From Triangularia verruculosa (lineage: Eukaryota > Ascomycota > Sordariomycetes > Sordariales > Podosporaceae), in assembly GCA_033296885.1 (NCBI GenBank), contig MU863960.1, positions 96,969 through 160,968 on the forward strand: DNA of 64,000 nt. The letters are read 5' to 3'. Of the stretch, positions 34,306-45,200 are shown one piece after another (positions within the stretch are counted from its first letter, which is position 1; each line of letters starts with the position of its first letter). The position numbers and the translations under genes were made by a program. Below the pieces are notes generated by a model that did not search any database, was not told the origin of the DNA, and worked only from the letters and a program-made list of their open reading frames with translations.

Positions 34306-35211
34306 ATGGGATCGCCGCCAGCATCTTCAACCCGGAGCCCAAAAGTATCATTGATTGATAGTGTTCCAGCTCTTCAACAGTTCCTCAAAACCATTACTCC
34401 ATGCAGTAGCCTATATCTCGACCTCGAAGGCACGAACCTCGGTCGATATGATGGGACTTTGGATATCATGACAGTTTTGGTCCCGCCTCACCAAGAAGTC
34501 CGCCTCCTCGACATCAAAACTCTGGGCAAGAAAGCCCTCGCCATCTCCCCACCAGAGGACACCACCAAGACCTTGAAATCGATTCTAGAAGACCCGACAA
34601 CTGTCAAATATATCTGGAGCGCTCGCAATGACGCCGCCGCTCTGAACTGGCTGTTCAACGTCGAAATGCGCGGAGTTCTCGATATTCAGCTGCTCGAAAC
34701 ACTGACCCGGTCAAACGACAACGGCAACAACAACAAGCGTCGTGACATCAGCCTGGATACAGCCGTCGAAAGAGACCTGCAACTCAATGCTCAAGAACAA
34801 GCGAGGTGGCATAAACTCAAGAAAAAGTTCCACGGACGCATGACGTGGGCCAGAGGCTTATTTTCTTCTCGGCCGCTGGATGCTAGAACGATCAGGTACT
34901 GTGCCGGCGACGTGAGATACCTCCCCTTGCTGCAGAAAGTATACGAAGAGAGACCTGTATACAACGCTCAGTTCTTGGAGACCCTGAGGATGGCAAGCGC
35001 TGCACGAGTACTGCAAGCATGTGGCCGTGGAGAGAGAAAACGCACTCGTCCAACTGCTAGCCAGAGGCGATCCTTTGGAACCTTGACGCAGATTAGTCCA
35101 CGCGGAGAGGCATTCGCTTTTCCCAGGGCTGGAGGTCAGACGGCGTATCGTGGGCTCGGTAGCACATTGGTACCCAAGTTGGTATTTTTGGCGAGAAGGG
35201 TAATTCCCTAG
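34306..35211 (+). CDS. RNase D/EXD-like 3'-5' exonuclease, paralogue 3
   Basis: Single exon, 301 aa. The DEDDy set is complete: D39 and E41 (SLYLDLEGTNLG), D109 (IWSARNDAAAL), Y198 and D202 (RYCAGDVRYLPLL). The VLDIQLLETLTR element follows Exo II, as in Egalitarian/EXD1-like proteins. An Asn/Lys/Arg insert (about residues 137-146) precedes the last third. The C-terminus, GGQTAYRGLGSTLVPKL, is shared with paralogue 1 and not with paralogue 2, so 1 and 3 seem the closer pair although 2 lies between them. It is probably a nuclease, with substrate unknown. The ATG at 34306 is the first in frame after a well-conserved upstream block. Confidence 0.82.
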   Translation: MGSPPASSTRSPKVSLIDSVPALQQFLKTITPCSSLYLDLEGTNLGRYDGTLDIMTVLVPPHQEVRLLDIKTLGKKALAISPPEDTTKTLKSILEDPTTVKYIWSARNDAAALNWLFNVEMRGVLDIQLLETLTRSNDNGNNNKRRDISLDTAVERDLQLNAQEQARWHKLKKKFHGRMTWARGLFSSRPLDARTIRYCAGDVRYLPLLQKVYEERPVYNAQFLETLRMASAARVLQACGRGERKRTRPTASQRRSFGTLTQISPRGEAFAFPRAGGQTAYRGLGSTLVPKLVFLARRVIP

Positions 35212-35592
35212 GTGGAATAATATGAAGGAGCAAGTCTGGTTGTTGCTGAAGGATCCATAGAATTGGTTAAGCACGGGCCACGTCGTTGCTAGTGCATCAA
35301 GATCTTGTGACTGATGAACTTTCAATGAAAATAGATTAGAAACTGTTTTGCTCATATTTGGAGACTGAGACAAGGAAAAAATACCATACTATCTTGACGG
35401 ACATCCCAGTTTGTGGGTTGCGGTGGTTGAAAGAAAGAGTGGGTTTGTTTGAGCGAAGCACTTCATTCAGTGTGCCCCCTCCAAATTCCTTCCCCATCTT
35501 GGCTCCAGGTAGCCTCACCATACATCTCACCACTCACGCGACCACATCGTTTTTTTCCTCCATCGACAGCCACGACAAATTCGTAAACGGAA
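35212..35592. other. Intergenic between exonuclease paralogue 3 and SMN
   Basis: About 380 nt. A C/T-rich, ACC-rich stretch (35480-35575) just before the SMN start is probably its leader. Nothing else is seen. Confidence 0.4.
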
Positions 35593-36519
35593 ATGGATTC
35601 TGAAAATCTCACGCACGAAGAGATCTGGGATGACTCTGCACTGGTAGATTCCTGGAACAGGGCGCTGGACGAGTACAATGTGAGACCCAACCCGTCCTCA
35701 ATTTTCTGATGTTTCTTACTGACCACACATCACAGAAATATCACAGTATCCACTCTCAAGGAGGCACGATTGATGACCTTCCAGCGGCCGAGGAGAAGAA
35801 GTAAGTTTCCTCGCCGTCCTCCACAGCTCAAGAAACAGCACCAGGAACCGTGACGCTGGGCAGCGACCCCATACTCATTGCTTCTCAGGACAGCCGGCAG
35901 TGCCAAAGTTGAAACGAACGGCCATGCAGCGCCTATCACAGTAGAGGAAGGAGAGGTGGACGAGAGCATCCCAATGGACGAGAGCGACGAAACATGGCAC
36001 CCGACAATCTCGGATGCCCAACCCTCCGCAGATGCGAACAAGGTACGTGGATCAAACACCCAAGATGCAGGCTGTGATCTCCCCAGGACGGAGGATCTAT
36101 GGAGATCCTCAGAAATCTTGGCATGAAACAGTCCCCTTTTCCCTGCCCTTTTGAGTCCTCAGATTGATTGACATTGAATCCCGGCTTGTAGGTTGGAGGT
36201 GGGTTGTCTGCAGGCCAGCCTTCAGTGCCGCTGGGGCCAGGCCCAGGACCGCAGGTGTTGCTTGGATCAGGTATGCTTTATTTACTTTGTCGGTCATGTT
36301 GTATTCGAGCTCGATACGAATATTAACTCGGAGATGCAGTCCAGGATGAGGAGCTCAAAAAGCTGCTGATGTCTTGGTATTATGCAGGTAAGGTTGCCCT
36401 CTGTTTCTTTTCTCGAAGACGAACCACTTTGTGCTGATGTTTCAGGGTACTACACGGGCTTGTACGAGGGGAAGCAGCAAGGGCTCAAACAGGCCCAGCA
36501 GGATGGCAAAAGTTCTTGA
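35593..36519 (+). CDS. SMN1: Survival motor neuron protein homologue (Tudor-less SMN)
   Basis: Six small exons (35593-35679, 35736-35800, 35889-36042, 36192-36270, 36340-36387, 36446-36519) give 168 aa. The N-terminus, EEIWDDSALVDSWNRALDEY, fits the Gemin2-binding region of SMN. The C-terminus, LKKLLMSWYYAGYYTGLYEG, is the YG box that drives SMN oligomerisation. Between them is an acidic and Pro/Gly-rich linker without a Tudor domain, as in fission yeast Smn1 (similar length). SMN with Gemin2 loads Sm rings onto spliceosomal snRNAs in the cytoplasm. The gene is invisible as one ORF: the YG box is split over two exons at a GCA-G / GG-TAC junction. Both end motifs are diagnostic, so the identification is firm. 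Confidence 0.93.
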
Positions 36520-38627
36520 TAGGAATACATCACATATTACCTCATCATGTAGAGATGTTTATCATCAAAAACTTGTGAGGTAGGGTACCATTGAGAAACA
36601 AATGTTAAAATGAAGGAAGAAGGCCCGAGCCAGGCTGCTGGCCAGGAAGGTGACGGCGCAGACAACCTGCACTAACGGCTTTAGGCATGGTTGACTGCCA
36701 GCTCTGTTAGCGCCTTTAACGCTGTGGGTCGTGTTCTGGACTCGGCGCTCGCTTCAGACCCCAGACAGCAAGGCTGCGACTCTGCACTGCAGTTTCTCAA
36801 CCCTGATCAACGTCCAAACGCCAACCTGCGACAAGAAGCGTTCCAGAAACCCCAATTTTCACCACGGCTCCGCGAACTTCCATGTCTGAGCGTCGCCATG
36901 GCAGTGTCACCAATACAGCCTCTTTTCTTCGCCCAGCACTCCTTTTTCCCCGACATGGGACGCAAAGAGAGAAAGGTAAGATGAACCTCGCAACTCTCCG
37001 CGTCCGGCGTTCAATTCCCGTCATCCGGTCTTGTCCCCCACGGCCTGCCAGCGTAGCACTGGCACCGGATGAGAACAAAGGCCGTCTCTGGGGGTTTGTT
37101 TGGTTCGTTTCATGCAGGGAATATCGATTTTGATTCAACTCTCTTTCCTCTCAGGTTGCATCCGTTGGCTGCCTCAATTCTCAAGGTGAAGCCAGATGCT
37201 CGACGAGGGAAAGAACAAGGCCTGCAGAAAATATCCCGATATGCTGGCCCCCGGTTGACGTCCTGCCAAGATATGAGATCTCGATAGGATTTGGTCTGCC
37301 GGAACAGACCTCACCAGCTCGATACGGCAAAGGATGGAATTTGAGTTGTGCTGACGGACATGCTACAGTATGATTTGAGGTCGATGGACAACCGGGAACG
37401 GATTTTGCCAGCAAAAAAGAAGACGGAATTTTCCATGACACAGGTGCCGGACGGGCCTCTCGCCGCCTCGAAGGCCATGTCGCCTCTTTCAGATGGGGGT
37501 TCCATACAAATGGCGTGGCGTTTTCAGAAGCTCTCAGCCCCATCCCGACAGCGCTTAGTCGTAATGGCACACTTCCACGGACGCCAGTTGCTGAACAATG
37601 CTCGCAGTAAGGAATTGGGATTGCATTATCGACTGCTTGGCACCGATGGAATCGCCCTCTTTATACGTCGAAAGACCAGTAACCAGTAATCAAGATATTC
37701 AACTCGAAACGATATTGTGGCCACTGGGCCTTGCTGCTGGTCCCCAACGTCAACTCCCGCGGTGGATATTCAAGATGCCGGGCGGCTGTCGTCTTCTGCG
37801 GCCTTCGCCGCTGCCGGGATTCGTTGTTTAAGCGCATCGGCCGGGTCTGCTGTCACGGCCGCATGATGCCTAAGAAGATCAGAGAGACGATGAAGTAGCC
37901 GCCTGGCTTGCTGAGCGCTTACTTCGTTGCTCTCCTTCCCAGATGTCATCCCGTTGCCAGCAGGACGTCTCGTCGAGATGCTGGGGGGGGCTGTGCCCCA
38001 CTCTTTCATCCCATGTTAGCGGTCTGTGCAACCGACCTTGGCGAAAACCCCAAACACGATTCTGAGACGACTTTGTCACAGCCGACCTCCTGCTCCCACC
38101 ATCCCCTCTGCCAGGGTCAGAGCCAGGGTCAGCAACCAGGGTCTTCGCTCCGCAACGGATGCCGCTCTGCGCGGGCATCCAGCACGCCGAAAGCAATGAG
38201 CAGGGAGCGAGACAGGGAGTAGCTGTCACGGTGATGCCCTCCCGACAAGTTTCGAGACCGACCGCAACGCCCCTAGCATCTTGGCCCGCGCTCTTGGGGG
38301 TGCACTGGCCGAAAAGGGGGAAATCACAGCATCGTCGTCATGCTTGGGACAAGGGCCCGTCCCATGTGGTCGCCCCTCCTTCAAGAAGTCTTGTTTCCCC
38401 TTCTTTTTTTTCGCCTTCCTCTCCTTCAACCTCTCTCTCATTATTCCACCATTGTTTTCTCTTGTGTGTGTTTCCGCTCTTTTGGTTGATCCACCGTTCC
38501 TTCTTTGATCTTTCATCAACATCTTCACTTCACTACACGAGCAGGGACTCGATTCGGCATCCAGAGTTATCTACGATCTACACAACATCGAAACTTAATC
38601 AGAAAGAGAAGAGGGAAACAGAACAAA
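36520..38627. other. Gene-free stretch upstream of the cupredoxin gene
   Basis: About 2.1 kb with no supportable gene. The ORFs are short and overlap on both strands. The right end (about 38385-38600) is T/C-rich, consistent with the promoter and leader of the secreted cupredoxin gene. A run of G (37984-37991) and short GGGTCAG-type repeats (38114-38140) are the only local patterns. Confidence 0.45.
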
Positions 38628-39718
38628 ATGAAGTTCTCTACAACAGCGATCTTGGGCATGGCCCCCCTTGCCTTGGCGAAGTCTGTCCACAACGTTGCTC
38701 CCGCGAAGAGAGATGGGCATTTGCAAAAGGGTCACGAGAGCGTCAAGATTTCCGACCAGCAGCTCGCTGAGCTCACCCGCCTCATCGGTGTTCACAAGCC
38801 CAGCCACGGCAACATCAACTTCCTCTGGGTGAACCTTGGTGGCGGTGCCGCTACCACTGTCATCGGACAGGCTTCGACCGTTACCGTCACCGAGACCGTC
38901 AAGCACGAGGCTACCCCCCCACCAGCCGTCGTTACCGGCGAGCCCGGCACCCCTGTGGTCCACCCCCCTCCTGATGCCGTTGCCGGTCCCGGTGGTGCTA
39001 CTCACAGCGTCACCGTTGGTGGCCCTGGGGGTCTTGCCTTCGCCCCGCAGGAGCTCAAGGCGTCCGTTGGTGATACCGTCATCTTCACCTTCCTCAGCCA
39101 AAACCACACGGCCACTCAGTCTGCTTTCGACACCCCTTGCGACCCTCTTGATGGTGGTATGGACTCTGGCTTCCAGGCCAACGCCAACAACACCGTCAAC
39201 CCCCCTCCTCAGGTCGCTATGCAAGTGATGGTTGACACTCCTCTTTGTAAGTTTTTGGCCTCCAGCCTTTTGATTGAGAAAGTCTATTCTAACACGATGA
39301 TAAAGGGTTCTACTGCCGCCAGGGCAACCACTGCGGAAAGGGCATGGTTTTCTCCATCAACCCCACCGCTGCGAAGACCCACGCCATGTTCCAGTCTCTC
39401 GCCATCCAGCAGAAGGGTAACGGTGCCGGCGGTGCCATCACCGGTAACGCTCCCGCTCCCGACCCGAACGCCCCCCCTGCTGCTGCCCCCGCTCCTTCCG
39501 GCACCGATACTGCTGCCCCCGCCGTTAACACTGGTCTCGTCACTGGTGTCGGTAAGGTTGGCGCCGATGGCTCTTGCTCTTGCGTCGTCCAGTGCAGCTT
39601 CGGCGGTTTCCCCAACGTTGCCGTCCAAGGGAGAGATTCCTTCGGTGGCTATGGCGGTGCCATCCCCATGGCCATGGTCGGCGCTGGCCCGGCCCCTGGC
39701 AAGAAGTTCAAGGCTTAA
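38628..39718 (+). CDS. Secreted extracellular cupredoxin-domain protein
   Basis: Two exons (38628-39246, 39306-39718) give 343 aa. The first 18 residues, MKFSTTAILGMAPLALAK, form a signal peptide, followed by a KR site at about 27-28 that could be processed. A cupredoxin domain begins near THSVTVGGPGGLAFAPQELK. Copper-ligand candidates are H in SQNHTATQSAFDTPC and the C..H..M set in WFYCRQGNHCGKGMVFSIN, which is restored only by splicing the 59-nt intron. The C-terminal part is Ala/Pro-rich, then CSCVVQCSFGGFPNVAVQGR. Such proteins are abundant in fungal secretomes and cell walls; most have no assigned redox partner. The type 1 copper site is inferred from spacing. Confidence 0.88.
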
Positions 39719-40912
39719 ATCAACAATACCTCCTTGATCTTTTTGCATCATGACAAAATTTAGGGAGACAGCGTTTTGTTTTGCCCCACGTGATGATTGA
39801 GAGATACCCCATTGTATATTTTTCTGGGGGAAGAATCATACATGAGAAAAGGTGGCAGGGTGTTTTTAAAGGTTGTGGCTTCTTGACGACGGGAAAAGGG
39901 AGGCGGGCTGTGGAAATACCAATACTTCTGATGTAGACTTTTTTTTTTTTTGTTCTTCATGTTTCTTCTTTTACAAACACCTCTTAGTACCTTATTTTTC
40001 TGGTCTTTTTTCAATGTTGTTGTTGATATGACTGGTTCGTATTTTTCTCTGGATGTTTTCAAACACAAACCACCTTATATCTTAATGAGAGAGAAATTAA
40101 AAAAAAAAAAAAAAAAAAAAAGCAAAAAGAACAAAAATGCCATATGGTGGATGGAATAGATGATGTGATGCTGTGTATAGTGAAAAGCGTGAATGTAGGA
40201 TGGATGTCCATCTTGATTGAGGCCCATCACTACATGAATAATATGCCCCGACATCATACTCCATTTCACGTTCGGTATTACACTTCGTCGGCACCTTTAC
40301 CCTTGAGAAAACGATCCTTTTTCTCCTGGGTCACTTTTGTACCTTCTTTGAGCATGTTGCTTTTGCCTTGTTGGTTTCAACACCCACAAGGTCCATCGTC
40401 GAGAAGATAGTGACTACACTTTTAGGGATAACTAGCATAAATATTTTCCAAGCGGGATTTTGTTGTTGTTGTTGTTGTTGTCAACAATATGCGAGGCCAA
40501 TCTGGAGGGCCAACTAAGAGACTTGGACGGTTTACCAGCAATTAATATGGGGTAATAGGTCGTCTTGTTGTCTTCGATGATGGTAAAAAGGCCTTGGGAG
40601 ATGATGTGAAAGCCTTCAAAGTATCGATGAGCTTAGTTTCCATGGTCTATGGATGATATTGTAGCAGCAGCCTGTCCACAGCGTTGCTACGTAGGCAGGC
40701 ACCACAACAGCGACCAACCCAGTGCACCAAATACAATGCTATACGTGGGATGGCTTTCACAGGACAGACAGCTTTGTTGTTTATAAGATAAATACCTGAC
40801 AGCCATCACACCACGTTCTCTTAGACTGTATCAACATTAACACCAACCCCTTATCATCATCATCATCACACCATCATCATCATCATCAACATCATCATCA
40901 ACAACCACAAAA
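39719..40912. repeat. Intergenic with several simple repeats
   Basis: About 1.2 kb without a gene. It contains a pure A run at 40099-40121, a (GTT)n tract at about 40460-40480 and an interrupted (ATC)n tract at about 40852-40900. The last lies in the leader just before the next ATG. T-rich sequence around 39940-40020 is likely the cupredoxin 3' region. Confidence 0.6.
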
Positions 40913-41683
40913 ATGCCCTCCCAATCCATCTACTCCCTCCTCCACACCCTCACCCCCCACCTCACCCCCCACCTCACCCTCCTCACCCTCACCGCCGCCC
41001 TAACCCCCCTCATCCTCTACCCCTTCACCCCCCCAATTTCAGGCCCAATCCTAACCAACATCTCCGCCCGAAGCCAACTCACCTTCCACCTCTTCGCCAC
41101 AATCTTCACCCTCTACCTCGGCCATCACGAAAATTACTACTCCCCCTTCCACCCTCAAACCTACCTCGCCATCACCCTCAGCCTCTTCACTTACAACCTA
41201 ACCACCCCCCTCACTCTCACCCCCCTCACCCGCCCCACCCCAGCCAACCTCAAGCCAACAACCACCCACGCCATCTTCCATCTAACCTCCCTCTTCCTCC
41301 TCACCATCTGGCAACAACAATCCCAAGCAATCTGGCTGCTCACAATCTCCTCGACATTTCTAGTCTTGTACCTAACCCGACCAAACGGGGCGACAACCCT
41401 CCTCAACAACATGATCCACACATACACCACACTCCCGATGAGCACACCTACAAACCCAGCAGTAGGTTACCCAGCCGCAATCCTCACCTTCCTCCTCTCC
41501 CAAACGTTCTTCGTCACACAGGTCCTCTGCCTCCTCGCCACTTGGTGGGGAGACAGCGACCCCTCCCAATTATTCCCCTGGCTTCACCTCGGGTTCTGGG
41601 CGGTCTTACCCGTGATCACGATGCCTTTGAGCGACTATCTCCGTCGTCTGGAGGATGCTTACCTACGAGGAGTAACAATATGA
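40913..41683 (+). CDS. Polytopic membrane protein of unknown function
   Basis: Single exon, 256 aa, not recognised as a named family. About six or seven hydrophobic stretches are seen: residues ~20-42, 54-71, 78-97, 115-135, 137-156, 185-212 and 220-240. A loop near residue 70 reads LGHHENYYSPFHPQ and the tail SDYLRRLEDAYLRG is charged. The coding strand is extremely C-rich and G-poor for its first 600 nt, which drives Thr/Leu/Pro/His usage and long C runs. The ATG follows a CAT-rich leader. It is a real gene on the basis of ORF length and coherent hydrophobicity, but no function is proposed. Confidence 0.7.
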   Translation: MPSQSIYSLLHTLTPHLTPHLTLLTLTAALTPLILYPFTPPISGPILTNISARSQLTFHLFATIFTLYLGHHENYYSPFHPQTYLAITLSLFTYNLTTPLTLTPLTRPTPANLKPTTTHAIFHLTSLFLLTIWQQQSQAIWLLTISSTFLVLYLTRPNGATTLLNNMIHTYTTLPMSTPTNPAVGYPAAILTFLLSQTFFVTQVLCLLATWWGDSDPSQLFPWLHLGFWAVLPVITMPLSDYLRRLEDAYLRGVTI

Positions 41684-42243
41684 GGTGGATGGATCAGGTA
41701 CCTACCTTAGCTGTGTCTTTTTAACCAGGCACGGAGATGCGGTTTGTTGGGAGGTACATACCTAGGGTAGGGTAGCGTGTTCGACGACCCAAATTGTGGT
41801 TTTACCGCTAAATTGGGGGCCATGAAAGGAGGGATGGTTGGGGAGCCTGAAAGGAGTGATGGTTGGGTATCCGTGTCTTTGTCACGAAGATGTGGTTTGT
41901 TAGGTACTTAGGGTGGTGTTGACGACAAAATTAAATGATTGCGAGATATGAGAGGGATGATGGGAGAACTGCTTGCGTGGACATTAACACAATAATGGAT
42001 AAGCCTTTTATCGTATTTAAGCTGTAATTATCCCCAACTTGCATTCCAAAATATCTCCCATCCTTTAGGGGGTGGTCACTTTGACACTTAACATCTTCCA
42101 GAGCACCATCACCGTCGCTGCTTTCTTGCCTTAGACTCAAAAGCCTTTTCTTCAATGTCGACCCCATCGATTGTTTACGTATGTAACTCTATCCATATAT
42201 ACACCACCACACCTATCTACACACCAACCCCCCCAGTCCCCCC
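41684..42243. repeat. Intergenic with diverged direct repeats
   Basis: Convergent 3' region between the polytopic membrane gene (+) and RAV1 (-). Two similar ~55-75 nt blocks (about 41713-41788 and 41873-41928) and a shorter 22-nt pair (41823-41844 and 41848-41869, two mismatches) are visible. AGGTACATACCTAGGGTAGGG-type sequence is present. No gene is seen. Confidence 0.55.
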
Positions 42244-45200
42244 TCAAAACCCAAAACTATCCAACAGCGAACTCGCATCCGGCTCCTCAAACACCGTCGG
42301 AGGCGGCTTCACCACCACCCCCTTCTCCCCCCCAACCCCAACCCCAACCCCAACCCCAACCCCCCCAGTCTTCATCTCCCCCGGCACAGCCGGCGACCTC
42401 GGCGTCGCCAACGGACTCAACGGTCCTCTCAGCGGCAAATCCGCCACCACCAAGCTCCCCCTCCTCTTCAGCAGCCTCAGTGGATTAATCTCCCCTCCCA
42501 ACCCCGTCATCGCCTGCGCGGCCGGATGGAAGAACTCCCAGTTCCTCACCAGATCCAGCCCCAGCAGGTCACACCCCATCCGATCATACAACCCCGCCGA
42601 GTGCAGCACAAACTCCCACTCAACCTTTGGAGTAACTTTGGTCGCGCCGCGAAGCGTCTGCAGTGTTTTCTGGCGGAGCTGCCGGTAGAGGATGATGAGC
42701 GCCGGGTCGTCGGTGAGGTACGATTTAGACTGCAGGTCTGATGATCCCGGTGTTTCGAGGAGGGCAAAGACGGGTGTCTGTTTTCTGTTTAGCAAGATAA
42801 AAAAAATGGGGAAGAAAAAGAAAAGAAACTCACAATGAGAGCGCGGACAGACATGTCCCTCCTCCCCAACATCCAAAACGCCCAGCTCGCCAACCACCGA
42901 TTACCCTCCCTTGCCGCCTTGGCCAGAACCTCTTCTTGTAGAAGCTTGAACAACACCGGCCCATTATCCCCCTCGTAAACCCTCGCAATGGCAATGGCCA
43001 GCTGCAAATCATGCAGCTGATTCAAGCACACATTCACCGCATCGCCCAAATGATCCGCCAGCAGGAAAAACGCCGCCGCGTACTCAAACCTCCTCTTGCT
43101 CATCAGCGCATACGCGTTCTTCAGCGCCGCCGTCCGCCACTTCGGATCGTCAAAGTTGTTCGCCAAAAACTTGCTCGTGCTCGCCTGCTCCCGGTTCCAA
43201 CTCGCCATCCTCCACAGCCCCTGCAGCACCGTCTTCTTCTTCAGCGCCAAGTAATACAAACTGCAATCAATCGGATTCTTGTCCTCCCCCTTGGTGTACT
43301 CATTCCTCGCAATAATCTCAAACTGCTGCTTGACAGCCGCGTGATCACCAAGCCACATGAACATGCCGCTTTCTTTTGCGCCTTCCCACAGCATCCTACC
43401 GTGGTTCTGCTTCGTCACAAAGTCGACAAGGACGTCTTGGCTGGTGGAGTGATAAGCCCAGCTGATTTCCCTCCAAGAAATATGTATCTCGTTGGCCCGC
43501 CCTTTGCGGAGGGCGTGTTGCCGGAAGGCGAGCATAAATCTTGCTCCGTTCTCGTCGAGGGACCGCCGTTGCTTCTCGACTTGACCGACACATTCGACAA
43601 TGTCGACTAACTGAATCTGTTCGTGGCCTGAAAGTTGAGGAATACCGATGCGGGTGAGGCGCTCGCTGATGTCAACTGCCGTTTCCTCTGAGAATGGCTC
43701 TTCACCATCGTCAAATGACTGCCGGCGGTTAAGGTACTCTCTCGGGTGGCCGCTGACACTGCTCATCGACTCGTCACCGGCGTAGATTTCCTCCAGGTCA
43801 AGACCGAGATAGTCATCTATCACATCTCCCTCGGCCCAAAACCTCAGTGTCTTGTGCAACGCCTGCAAGATCTTGTGAACAAGCGAGATCTTTCCAGCAA
43901 GGATGCACATGCTCAAAAACTGTGGATGAAGAACCGGCAATGGACCATTGAGCCTGTCCACCACTTCAAACAAATCCAACTGCCTGGTCTTGCCCTTTTT
44001 ATGCGGTATCCTCAACCCACTCGCCGATACAAGCGAAGTGGACGCCTCAAACTCACGATCATGCACAAACAGCTGATTCCCCGCCGCAATCACCAAATGC
44101 CCATCCCCCAACCACACCGAATCCCCAATCGGATGCGGCGTGCAACTTCTGATCGAAATCTCCCGTGTCGGCGCCCACGCCGGCCCCTTGTTGAGGTAAT
44201 CAAACCGCATCTGTGACAGTAACAACACCCGATGAGGGAACCCAACCGCCAATATACTCTGCTTCGCCGGCGTCGTCGCCCAGTCCAGATCCCTAATCGT
44301 ATGAGTGTTCTCAAACCTCTGCTCGTACTCCATCCTCGCCCCCCTAATATCCCAAATCGTCAGCGTCGACCGGTCTGCATTCACCAACGCCGCCTTCTTG
44401 ATCGTACTCCCACTAACCAACGCCGGATTCCCCACCCCCGTCTCCAGCGAGCTCGTCGACAACCATTCCACTCCCTTCCCCCCATCATGCCCAACCCTCG
44501 CCGTCCAAAACTCAACCCTCCCCGAATGCGTATACGATATCGCCACATCCCTCGCAAACACATCCAAAAACCCCGAAACATGTAAACTCGCCCCGGCCGG
44601 ATCAACAGGCAACACATACGCCAAATCCCCCGCATCATCCAGCTTAAACTTGACAAACTCCCTTATATACCCCCCCTGATCCGTCTTCTCACTTCCCCCA
44701 CCACCATTAACAGCAACCTTGATGCCCGAATCATTCGGCCTATAAAACGGAAACTTGACCTCCCACACAACCCCCTCCTTCTCCGACGTGATCGTCGCGA
44801 CATGCGCCGTCATGTAGTCCTCCACCTTGTGCCTCGGCAGCACAATCAAGCAAAGCGGCTTCCCCGGCACATCATACCTCTGCTCCGCCACCAGCCCCGC
44901 CCCAGGCCCTCTGCAATCCCAAAGTTGCACCTTCTCATGCCTCAGAAAAACCACAAACCTCCCCTTCCTCAGCACGCACATCCGGTGGATGTGCCCCTCC
45001 TGCTGGATCACCACCTGTCTATTCAGCGTCGTCGACCCCTTCCCCGCGTCTAATTCATGTTTCCAGATCACGCACTCCCCATCCTCCGTCCGGGTTACAA
45101 TCGCCCTCCCGCTGAAATTTCTGACCACCTTCTTGACCGGCGCCGAATGGCCCGTCCAAACCGCCACCCGTTCCAGTCTTTTCCTCTTAGGATTCGCATC

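Noticed and set aside
42330..42362. CCCCAA-type array resembling a telomeric repeat
   Set aside because: It lies in frame within the last RAV1 exon, coding Gly-Val repeats, and is not the ascomycete TTAGGG telomere unit.
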